Source: Candidatus Woesearchaeota archaeon
GTDB lineage: Archaea; Nanobdellota; Nanobdellia; Woesearchaeales; JAFGPW01
Assembly (NCBI GenBank): GCA_016935985.1
Contig: JAFGPW010000006.1
Coordinates: forward strand, 25,047-89,046
Reading direction: 5' to 3'
DNA: 64,000 nt
Below, in pieces: positions 30,303 to 38,510 of this stretch (its first letter is position 1; the number at the start of each line of letters is the position of its first letter). A model generated the notes under the pieces. The model was not told the DNA's origin. It made no database searches and worked only from the letters and a program-made list of their open reading frames with translations. A program made the position numbers and the translations under genes.

Positions 30303-31805
30303 ATGGTCCACGAGACGATCATCAGGGTGCTCATCGCGTTCGGGATACTCATCGTCGGGTTCGCGGCGTCGCGCATCGGCGAGGGGATGATCACGCGGCA
30401 GTACCGCAAGCGCCACGGCGTGCGGCTGCGGAAGGTCGCGCCTGCCAGGCTCTTCGCCTTCATCGTGAACGTCATCTCCCTCATCCTCGCGCTGTCGGCG
30501 CTGAACGTCACCGTCGGCGAGGATACGCTGGGCCGTGCGCTCGAGCTCCTGCCGACAGCCATCTCTGCCGTTCTCCTGCTCGTCCTCGTGATCGTCCTCG
30601 TCGGCTTCATCATGCACGCGGTGCGCCTCTTCGTCGAGAACTCGGGGCTGCTGCGGCTGATCGAGGAGTACGACCGGACAGCCCTCTACGACCTCGGCCT
30701 CATCGCCATCAGGATCATCCTCTATGCGCTCCTCGGCATCGTCGCGCTCAGCGTCGCGGGCGTCGAGACAGGATACGTGACGCGCATCATCTCCTTCATA
30801 GCGTATCCGATCCTCATCTTCCTGCTCGTCGCGCTCCTCGTCGCCTGCCAGGACGCGCTTCGGAACCTCGCGGCCGGCTACTACTTCAGGCTGCATTCCC
30901 TCTTCCGGGAGGGGGAGCTCGTGAAGGTGGACGGCTCCCATCTCCAGATCAGGAAGAGCCATCACCTGGGAATCGAGCTCGAGGCGACCGAGCGGAAGAA
31001 CCAGCGCGACCGCGAATTCCTGCCCTACGGCCGGATCCTGCGCGACGGCGCCGCCTACCGGTCGGTCCATGTCGAGCTCGACTCGCTCGAGAAGATCAAG
31101 GCGCAGTTCATCGCCCAGCACCCGAGCCACTGCGGCCCGGCGTCGGCAGCCATGATCCTGCGCATATTCGGGTTCACGGTATCGCAGGAGGAGATCGGCA
31201 GGAGGGCGGGGACGATCGTCCCCGGCAGGCGCGGGATCCCCGGCGGCACGACCCCGGCCCGGCTCATCAGTGTCGTCGACGAGCTCACCGCAGGCGAGGT
31301 GGCGGGGGTCTGGATCGACGCCGACCGGATCGTCAACCTCCGCGATGAGGCGAAACGCTGGCTGAAGGACGACGCGCTGCTCATCGTGGACTACAAGAAG
31401 TCGGCGCTCTTCCCGAAGGCGTTGAAGGCCCATTATTCCGTCTGCCTCGCGGTCGAGGGAGACGAGCTGCTCATCCTCGACCCGTCGCAGAAGGCCGGCG
31501 GCGTCTTCTACGCCGACTACCGGCGCGTGCAGGCGGGCATGGACACCTATTCTGAGCTCATCGGTGGCAGGCGCGGCTATATCGTCCTCGCGCTCCGCGG
31601 CTCTGCCGCGCACAAGCGCATCAGGGACGGAAAGGTCCACTACGACCAGTATGTGCTGGGCAGGGGCATCTCGAGAAGGCTCGTCCGGCTCTACGACCTC
31701 TCGCAGGTGAAGGACGTGCTGCCGGCGAGGCTTCAGTCATATCTCGAGCAGGTCGACGGCAGGCCGAAGGTGGCGCGGCTGTGGCGGCCGGGGCAGCGGC
31801 GATGA
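30303..31805 (+). CDS. Fusion of MscS-like channel (N-term) and C39-like cysteine peptidase (C-term) (500 aa)
   Basis: TM helices then DALRNLAAGYYFRLHSLFREGELVKVDG...FLPYGRI (MscS-like), then HCGPASAAMILRIFGFTVSQEEIG...HYSVCLAVEGDELLILDPS (C39-like Cys and His boxes). Confidence 0.8.
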   Translation: MVHETIIRVLIAFGILIVGFAASRIGEGMITRQYRKRHGVRLRKVAPARLFAFIVNVISLILALSALNVTVGEDTLGRALELLPTAISAVLLLVLVIVLVGFIMHAVRLFVENSGLLRLIEEYDRTALYDLGLIAIRIILYALLGIVALSVAGVETGYVTRIISFIAYPILIFLLVALLVACQDALRNLAAGYYFRLHSLFREGELVKVDGSHLQIRKSHHLGIELEATERKNQRDREFLPYGRILRDGAAYRSVHVELDSLEKIKAQFIAQHPSHCGPASAAMILRIFGFTVSQEEIGRRAGTIVPGRRGIPGGTTPARLISVVDELTAGEVAGVWIDADRIVNLRDEAKRWLKDDALLIVDYKKSALFPKALKAHYSVCLAVEGDELLILDPSQKAGGVFYADYRRVQAGMDTYSELIGGRRGYIVLALRGSAAHKRIRDGKVHYDQYVLGRGISRRLVRLYDLSQVKDVLPARLQSYLEQVDGRPKVARLWRPGQRR

Positions 31806-32159
31806 CCATCTCCAGGCCGGGCCCTCTATCGCCTCGAGAACCGGCCCGAGCAGGTTGTCGAAGATCCTCGTACCGTCAAGGCCTGCGGTGGAAATGCTCT
31901 CCTCCTGGTCCCGTATGCGTCCGAAGAACTCATGATATCGCCTGTTGAAGTCCCGCGGGCCGATGAGGGTTAGGGCTTCGTCCCCCACGAGCGACGGGTA
32001 GCGGAGAAGAGGTTAGGCAATTTATTCTTCCGGACCTTATCATGGGCACCCTTTGTGCTGAGCGCATGAGTGGCAGGGATCATTCAAGCTTTCCGATGTA
32101 TACGACTAAGAGGTAGTGATATTCGAAATGTTTATTAATGATGATGAGAAAGGGAGGTC

Positions 32160-33050
32160 ATGGCTGTCATCAACCGCATCATCGACCATGAGCATCACCA
32201 GCTCCTCTTCGCCACCTACCCCCACAAGGTGTCCTGGATCATCAACGTGATAGCGCCACAGGGCTATTTCGACAGCATCGGCATCAAGGTCCTGCATCCG
32301 ATCGTCGGATGGTTCGAGGAGATAGGCTATGACTGGACCTGCTTCAAGGCAGGCGGCTACTACTCAGATGAAACCATCAGCATATTCGATGAGTCGTCCG
32401 GGACGAGCGAGCGGCACGAGCTCTTCCATGCCATGGTGGACGACATGCTCGGATCCACGCAGTACACTGCTCTCGAGGAGGGGATGGCGCATGCCTGGCA
32501 GTTCCTCCACAGCGATCCAGACAGGGAAGCCGGCCCCTTGTGGGAACGCTCGCTCGAGATAGCGCAGTACCTGCGCACAGCCCTCGCCAGTGCCGCCGAT
32601 ACGTATGATCCCGGCTTCCAGATTCCCCTCGACTGGACCGAGCTCCTCCTCGAGGCGGACCAGTACGCCTATTTCCCCCTCTGCTACGCGGTCTCGCGAG
32701 AGTACCGCAACGAGTCTGAGCTCAAGGACATATTCATCTCCTCGCTCGGCAGGGCCGCCAGGTACAACAATCTGAGGAAAGGGATAGATCTCCTCGTCAT
32801 GAAGACGGACATCCCGCAATCGATGAAGCGGTTCTACCGCAAGCTTCAGTTCACCGGCGCGTATGACCTCTCGCCCACGAACCAGCTGCAGGAATACGAG
32901 ACGATCGACGGCGCGGTCTACCAGATAGGCTTCCCGAGCGACGGGCAGAAGCGGTTCAAGAAGATCACCGAGATGCTCTACAGCGGCGAGGCGATCGCGA
33001 GCATCGGTGAGACCGTATCACCGCCGGCATTAGAGTTGCTCGATAGGTGA
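32160..33050 (+). CDS. Putative zincin-like metallopeptidase (296 aa)
   Basis: ERHELFHAMVDDML (HExxH) followed by ALEEGMAHAW candidate third-ligand Glu. Confidence 0.6.
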   Translation: MAVINRIIDHEHHQLLFATYPHKVSWIINVIAPQGYFDSIGIKVLHPIVGWFEEIGYDWTCFKAGGYYSDETISIFDESSGTSERHELFHAMVDDMLGSTQYTALEEGMAHAWQFLHSDPDREAGPLWERSLEIAQYLRTALASAADTYDPGFQIPLDWTELLLEADQYAYFPLCYAVSREYRNESELKDIFISSLGRAARYNNLRKGIDLLVMKTDIPQSMKRFYRKLQFTGAYDLSPTNQLQEYETIDGAVYQIGFPSDGQKRFKKITEMLYSGEAIASIGETVSPPALELLDR

Positions 33051-33104
33051 TAGGACCGATGCCTTTAAAAGGAGCAGGAGATTACAGCCCCCACTATGCC
33101 TCTT

Positions 33105-33232
33105 GAGGGGGTAGCGAAGCCTGGTCAAACGCGCAGGACTTAAGCGGCGAGGAATCCCCGGTTCCTGGGGTCTCCTCGGCGGAGACATCCTGTCCCCTAG
33201 CGGGTCCGAGGGTTCGAATCCCTCCCCCCTCA
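33105..33232 (+). tRNA. tRNA-Leu (anticodon TAA 33141-33143), intron ~33145-33186
   Basis: gaggggg/ccccctc acceptor, cagga/tcctg anticodon stem, long variable arm, gaggg-ttcgaat-ccctc T-arm, hairpin-forming intron after position 37. Confidence 0.9.
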
Positions 33233-33320
33233 TGCCTGTCGGGCCGAGCGAAGCGAGCGCCGGACATCGGTGTCGACGGACGAAACCATCGTTCCGGATC
33301 CCTCTCCTTATCATGGTCGC

Positions 33321-34898
33321 TCATCTCTTCCTGCGGATCTGCCCCTTGAGTATCCCGATCGCCCGCTGAACCTGCGGGTCGGTCTTCCTGTAGACAGAGA
33401 AGAGGCGTTCGCCGCGCATCAGCCTGAGCATCGTCTCGTACATGCGATCGGCATCGGCTTTGGGGATGCCTGTCGAGGTGTCCGGACAGGCGATGCCCGA
33501 GATCTCGCGGACTGGATCGAGGAGCGTCGTGTCATCAAGCGCCTGACTGAACGCTATCGGGTGGAAGAGGGAATAGATCGCCGTGAAATAATCTTTATGG
33601 CCGATATAGCCGGGAGCGATCGAGAGCCGTTCGTCAGGCATGATGCCGTTCCGGTCAGGGCCGATCGTGTCGCGCTTCACGTAATCGAACGCACCCATGA
33701 AATATTCCGTTATCGGGTACCGCAGCTCGCGCTGGATATGGTTCGGGGAATGGGGGAACATGACCTCGCCCACCGGGTACCTGAGGATGGTCCTCTTCCC
33801 CTTGCCTGCCGATGCTTGCGGCCTGCCATCAGCCAGGCAGACTCCCTCCATCACGATCCCTTTCCCATAGCTCGGCATGCCGACCGTGGTGATCGGATAC
33901 CCCTGGTCGTTGAGAACGCCGATGAATATCTCCGCTGCGCTCGCGGTCTCGGTGTCCATGAGGATGACGGTCGGAAGAGTCTTCGCCTTGATCGACCGGG
34001 GGATGTATAGGGACTCAAGGAGGCTGTCGAGCGAGCCGTCCGAGTCCCAGGTGACGATGTCGAGCACCTTCTGGTCTGTCTGGATGAGGGCGCTCAGCTG
34101 CCCCATCACATTCCCGAGGAAGCCGCCGCGGTTGCTGCGCAGGTCGATGATCCTCCCCTTCGCGCCGGCAGAGTCTGCCTCGGCGAGCAGCGACACCAGG
34201 GACGCTGTCGAGTCGTCCATGAAGGACTCGATACGGATATAGGTGATGCCCTCCTGCTGCTCTGCCCAGACCTCGGGCCGGTAGACATCGGCCTTGGGGA
34301 TGACCATCGCCTCCTTCTCCCGGGTGCCGGGCCTGATGTACTCGATGAGGAGCGAGTCGGTCCTCTCCTTCCTCGGATCGCTGACGAGCCTCCCCTTCTC
34401 GATGATGGTTCCCCCCCTGCTCTCCTGGAGGGTGTAGATGACGCTGCCGAGCGGGATGCGGTCGGCGTACTTCTCGGCGCGCCAGGTGATGACGAAGAGC
34501 GAGTCCTGGGTCGGCTGGCCCTTGAATCCCGGAGTCCAGAGGTCGCTCTTCCCAGAGGTCATCATATAGAGGTAGGGGTGCTTGCACGAGTCGATGAACG
34601 CCTCGATCGTCATGGTGGTGAAGACGTCGTAGATGTTGAGGGAACGGGTGCGGCTCGTCTGCTCCCAGTCAGTGTGGTGGTACCGCTTGATGACCTTGAT
34701 CAGGCTCCTGAGATCGGTCGGCAGGAAGCGTCCCTCCTCCTTCCGGTCCGATGCCGTCCTGTGTTCAGGCTGCCTCGCGTTGATCGCGCATGAGCCGAAC
34801 GAGAGCGAGAGGAGCAGCAGGAACATCCCTACCCTGTCCCGAACGCGGTCCGCCAATCCCATCATGCTTGTCGCCCTGGGCCTTGATGTCCCTATCAT
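33321..34898 (-). CDS. S41-family (tail-specific/CtpA-like) peptidase (525 aa)
   Basis: GRIIDLRSNRGGFLGN, METASAAEIFIGVL (Ser box), TVGMPSYGKGIV (Lys box). Confidence 0.8.
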   Translation of the reverse strand: MIGTSRPRATSMMGLADRVRDRVGMFLLLLSLSFGSCAINARQPEHRTASDRKEEGRFLPTDLRSLIKVIKRYHHTDWEQTSRTRSLNIYDVFTTMTIEAFIDSCKHPYLYMMTSGKSDLWTPGFKGQPTQDSLFVITWRAEKYADRIPLGSVIYTLQESRGGTIIEKGRLVSDPRKERTDSLLIEYIRPGTREKEAMVIPKADVYRPEVWAEQQEGITYIRIESFMDDSTASLVSLLAEADSAGAKGRIIDLRSNRGGFLGNVMGQLSALIQTDQKVLDIVTWDSDGSLDSLLESLYIPRSIKAKTLPTVILMDTETASAAEIFIGVLNDQGYPITTVGMPSYGKGIVMEGVCLADGRPQASAGKGKRTILRYPVGEVMFPHSPNHIQRELRYPITEYFMGAFDYVKRDTIGPDRNGIMPDERLSIAPGYIGHKDYFTAIYSLFHPIAFSQALDDTTLLDPVREISGIACPDTSTGIPKADADRMYETMLRLMRGERLFSVYRKTDPQVQRAIGILKGQIRRKR

Positions 34899-35723
34899 TC
34901 ATCCCCTGCGGTCGGCCGCCCCTGCGGGAAGGGTAAGGTCGGCCTTGCTCGCCTGGAAGAGGAGGCCGTATATCGCCGGCGCATCCCGCTGGAAGTAGAG
35001 GAGATAGCGGACGACGCGCCGCTCGTCTAGGGGGTAGAGCATCTCCCCATTGAGTCCCATGAGCTCCCTCGCCTCGTCGAGGACCCGGGGGAAGTTCGCC
35101 TTCGACAGCTTCCTGACAAAAGGGTAGTCCCATCCCTTCTCCAATGAATGATGATGATGCTTGTTCGCCCAGAACACCTGGTTCCGGATGCCGCGCGCGA
35201 GGTAGTCGACGACCAGCCGGTATTCGGCGTCATGCTGGGTCTTAGTATCATATTCGGGGATGAGCGTCATCAGCCGCACACGCCTCTCCCTGATGAGGTC
35301 CCTGAGCCTCGCCTCACGCGCCGGGTACAGCGCATCGCGCTTCCCTTCCCGTTCAGACGCATCGACCGAGTTCTCGAGCGTCAGGATATACTGGCCGAGC
35401 GCGTAGAAGAAGCTCGGCAGGAAGGGGTGGAGCACCGGTTTTGGCGTGAATTCGACGAGCGGCGCGAGAGTGTATTTCACCCGTGTCCGCTGCGCTTCGG
35501 GCGAGTCCTTGTACTGGATGTTGCCGAGGTCGAGCCGGTACTCCCGATGGCCGAAATTGCGGATGAGCGAATCGACGATCCGGCCGAGGTCGGCCTTCGC
35601 GGTGAATGAGCCGAGGTGGAGCGCATCCTTGTCGGTGTGCAGGTGCAGGAGCACCCTGTTGACCGCTTCGCGCTCCCGTGACTTCTCTCGCCAACCCGGC
35701 CTGAGGTCGATTTTTCTTCCCAT
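34899..35723 (-). CDS. Hypothetical protein (274 aa)
   Basis: ORF, operonic position with the S41 gene. Confidence 0.65.
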   Translation of the reverse strand: MGRKIDLRPGWREKSREREAVNRVLLHLHTDKDALHLGSFTAKADLGRIVDSLIRNFGHREYRLDLGNIQYKDSPEAQRTRVKYTLAPLVEFTPKPVLHPFLPSFFYALGQYILTLENSVDASEREGKRDALYPAREARLRDLIRERRVRLMTLIPEYDTKTQHDAEYRLVVDYLARGIRNQVFWANKHHHHSLEKGWDYPFVRKLSKANFPRVLDEARELMGLNGEMLYPLDERRVVRYLLYFQRDAPAIYGLLFQASKADLTLPAGAADRRG

Positions 35724-35859
35724 GCGAGCGCAGAGAGAGCCCCTCGTTAATAAAACTTACTGATTATTACCCCTTTATAGTGATAAATTAATTGGTTTGC
35801 GCAGATGAGAAACTTTTAAATACGCCCCTCCTTTTCGCCGGGACAGCCGAGCGCGGCGC

Positions 35860-35968
35860 GCCCCCATAGCTCAGCGGTAGAGCGTTACCTTGGTATGTTC
35901 CTTTCAGGAACATCTGGAACGGATCGACAGAAAGGTAAAGGTCCGGGGTTCAAATCCCCGTGGGGGCT
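35860..35968 (+). tRNA. tRNA-Thr (anticodon GGT 35892-35894), intron ~35896-35932
   Basis: gccccca/tgggggc acceptor, gctcagcggtagagc D-arm, ttacc/ggtaa stem, cgggg-ttcaaat-ccccg T-arm, U73; intron contains tgttcc-tttca-ggaaca hairpin. Confidence 0.9.
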
Positions 35969-36238
35969 TAAGTACAAAATGTACCCCAAAAGGGCTAACT
36001 TGAATCGTTCATAAAACATAATAACCCTGGGGATGGTGTATTCCTCATGGGTATATGGCATGACATTGGGTTGGCATGGAATTCCCATTGGAGGACGTTG
36101 CTGCCCATCCTCCTGATTCTTCTTGCGCTCATATGGTTAGTAGTTGCGAGGGATACCGGTTTGGGGGCAAGATTAGATCAGTTTTTAGGATGGAAAGCCC
36201 CTTAGGGGTACATATTTGGTTTAATCCCCGTGGGGGCT
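35953..36238 (+). mobile_element. Small (~254 bp) putative non-autonomous element/MITE or integrative-element remnant at tRNA-Thr 3' end
   Basis: 16-bp exact direct repeat aatccccgtgggggct at 35953-35968 and 36223-36238; imperfect inverted repeat 35976-35996 / 36196-36216 (18 of 21 matching). Confidence 0.6.
36047..36205 (+). CDS. 52-aa single-pass membrane micro-ORF inside the tRNA-Thr element (MGIWHDIGLAWNSHWRTLLPILLILLALIWLVVARDTGLGARLDQFLGWKAP)
   Basis: Hand translation from ATG 36047 to TAG 36203-36205; below the length cutoff of the supplied ORF track. Confidence 0.5.
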   Translation: MGIWHDIGLAWNSHWRTLLPILLILLALIWLVVARDTGLGARLDQFLGWKAP

Positions 36239-36249
36239 CTCAGGTTTTC

Positions 36250-37593
36250 CTAGCGGGCGTATAACGCCGCCTCCGCGGCAGCGACCAGCGGATAGGTCGT
36301 CGGCGCTGGAGTGAGCTTAGGATGCGTCGCAAGCATCATCGTGACGAGCTCCTCCGCTGTCGTGCGCTTCTGTATCGCAAGGCTCAGGATGTTGACCATC
36401 TCGCCGACGCTGTCACCGCCTGCCAGCTGGCCGCCGAGGAGACGGTGCGAGCCCTTCGAGAACACCAGACGCGCACTGATGTTCTTCATGCCAGGGAGCC
36501 CGCCTGGATGCTTGTCAGGCGACTCGGCCTCGCCGATGACGACCTCGAAACCCGCTTCCTCCGCCCCCTTCGCCGTGAGCCCGGCGCATGCGAGAGAGGT
36601 CTCTCCGATCTTGGTCGAATAGCAGGCGACGGTTCCCGGATTCTGCCTGAGGAGCCCGATCGAGACGAGGTTATGGCCTGCGATGCGCGCCTCCGCTGTC
36701 GCGACAGAGGCGAGCCATGCGCCTGAGGGCCTGCCGGTTAACGCATCGCGTTTTGCCGCGCAGTCGCCGACAGCGAAGATGTCCGGATCGTCGAGAGACC
36801 GCTGGTACTCATCGACCCGGATTCCGCCGTACCGGTCCTTGGAAAGTCCTGCGTCGAGCGCGAGCTTCGCGTTCGGGCGTGTGCCGATGCCGAGGATCAC
36901 GACCTGCGCGGGGATGCTCGTCCCGTCAGAGAGCACGACCGTCGAGACGCGCTCGTCGCCCTCGAAGCGTTCCGCCTGGACACCGGTCCTGACCGTGACT
37001 CCTCGGGACTCGAGGGCGGCCTTCGCCTTATCGGAGAAGGGATCGTCGAACTGCCGAGCGAGCACCCGCGGCAGGGCCTCGACGATCGTGATGCGGGCAT
37101 CCTCGAGACAGGAGAGCTCGTCCGCGAATTCGATTCCTATGAACCCTCCGCCTATGACGACAACATCCTTCGCCCGGATGAGGTCCTCTTTCAGCCCGGT
37201 GAGGTAGGAAAGCTGTTTCCTGATGGGATAGATGCCCTTCTTATCCCTTCCGGGAAGCGGTGGGACGATGGGATCCGAGCCGGTGGCGATGACGAGCTTC
37301 GCGTAGGAATGGGTCGTGCCATCCGCTATCGTGACCGTGCGCTTCTCGCGGTCAATCGCGATCGCTTCCGCTTCGAGGAGTCCGATGCCGTTCTTCTGCA
37401 GCGGCTCATTGCCGAGCGCGTTCTTGGCCGGGTCGTCAAGACAGGTGAACATATAAGGGATGCCGCAAGGTATCACCCCGTCCGGGATGTTTTTTATCAC
37501 GAGTATCTTCGCCTCGGGCCGCCTCCTGCGTGCGGCGAGTCCGGTGATGAGCCCCGCAGGGCCGCCGCCGATGATGATGACATCTTGATCCAT
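36250..37593 (-). CDS. FAD-dependent pyridine nucleotide-disulfide oxidoreductase (NADH oxidase / CoA-disulfide reductase-like)
   Basis: MDQDVIIIGGGPAGLITGLAA, VIPCGIPYMF Cys motif, VVIGGGFIGIEFA, DIFAVGDCA. ORF track start 37656; MDQDV start at 37593 preferred. Confidence 0.85.
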   Translation of the reverse strand: MDQDVIIIGGGPAGLITGLAARRRRPEAKILVIKNIPDGVIPCGIPYMFTCLDDPAKNALGNEPLQKNGIGLLEAEAIAIDREKRTVTIADGTTHSYAKLVIATGSDPIVPPLPGRDKKGIYPIRKQLSYLTGLKEDLIRAKDVVVIGGGFIGIEFADELSCLEDARITIVEALPRVLARQFDDPFSDKAKAALESRGVTVRTGVQAERFEGDERVSTVVLSDGTSIPAQVVILGIGTRPNAKLALDAGLSKDRYGGIRVDEYQRSLDDPDIFAVGDCAAKRDALTGRPSGAWLASVATAEARIAGHNLVSIGLLRQNPGTVACYSTKIGETSLACAGLTAKGAEEAGFEVVIGEAESPDKHPGGLPGMKNISARLVFSKGSHRLLGGQLAGGDSVGEMVNILSLAIQKRTTAEELVTMMLATHPKLTPAPTTYPLVAAAEAALYAR

Positions 37594-37855
37594 GGTGCTT
37601 ACCTCTTGTCTGTTCATATCAACATAAGGGGACCATCCGAAAACATATAAAAACATTAGTGAGGACTTAACTGTGATGAAACAGCGGGTGGGTTGCTCGC
37701 ATCAGGGGGTATCTTCTGAAGGGAGCGCCTCCAGACGCAGGCAGGCTCCTCGCATCCCCGCAGAGGCCAGCATTCCCTTCTCACGGGACTATGCAGCCGT
37801 GAGTGCATTTTCAGAGGAAAACGAGTAGATTGGCGCTGTCCATTAATGATCCTCC

Positions 37856-38233
37856 CTATCTCATCATGAGCACCATCTGCTCATGCCGCTCCTTCTCCTC
37901 GAAGAGGTCCTTCATGCGCTTCTGCACCTTGGGGTGCGCCTTCCCCTGGCCCTTGTGATAGACCTTCTGCAGGGCGAGGATCTTGCCGCGCGCCTTCTTG
38001 TGGATGGCGGGCTTGAGCTCAGAGCGCTCCGGCCGGTAGGTCAGGTGGAGCAGCCTGATGAGCGTCTGCGCGTGCTCCAGGGTGTCGAGCGTGAGCCGGT
38101 CGACGAGCCGCTTGTTCTCGCTGTAGTTGAGCCTGTCGATGTTCTCGACGAAGAACCTGATCGAGTCCAGCTCCTCGATGATCGCCTTCCTCAACACCCC
38201 CAGGTATCGCTTCTCGTCGTCCATGGCATTCAC
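37856..38233 (-). CDS. Small helical protein, possibly ferritin/rubrerythrin-like (125 aa)
   Basis: ELDSIRFFVENID, DTLEHAQTL, EEKERHEQMVL resemble E/ExxH metal-binding helices. Confidence 0.45.
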   Translation of the reverse strand: MNAMDDEKRYLGVLRKAIIEELDSIRFFVENIDRLNYSENKRLVDRLTLDTLEHAQTLIRLLHLTYRPERSELKPAIHKKARGKILALQKVYHKGQGKAHPKVQKRMKDLFEEKERHEQMVLMMR

Positions 38234-38296
38234 AGTGCTCTTCGCGATAGCGCCGCATAAGAAGGTTTCCTTACCCTCCCCAGTGGGGACTGAAGA

Positions 38297-38509
38297 TCAC
38301 CGCTTCCCGAACATCACGCTGAGCAGGGGTATCGTCGCGAGCACGAACACGATGCCGTACGCCCACCAGGGGAGCGACAGCAGCGGCGGCCAGAGCTTCG
38401 CCGCCATCAGCGCGAACGCGAGCACCGACAGCTTCAGCAGCGACATATGGTGCCAATGCATGCGCCGCGCGCCCTTCTCGACCCAGGAGAGAATCCCCAT
38501 TCGCATCAC
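38297..38509 (-). CDS. Small membrane protein (70 aa)
   Basis: ORF adjacent to the radical SAM gene; two hydrophobic segments. Confidence 0.55.
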   Translation of the reverse strand: MMRMGILSWVEKGARRMHWHHMSLLKLSVLAFALMAAKLWPPLLSLPWWAYGIVFVLATIPLLSVMFGKR

Positions 38510-38510
38510 C

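Noticed and set aside
29873-31348. 491-aa + strand ORF overlapping the MscS-C39 gene, and 30273..31640 minus 455-aa ORF
   Set aside because: Shadow frames of the 500-aa coding sequence with biased composition.
37673-37850. Possible C/D-box sRNA (gtgatga ... ctga) between the oxidoreductase and 37856 genes
   Set aside because: C-to-D spacing and missing D'/C' boxes do not fit; overlaps the probable minus-strand promoter.
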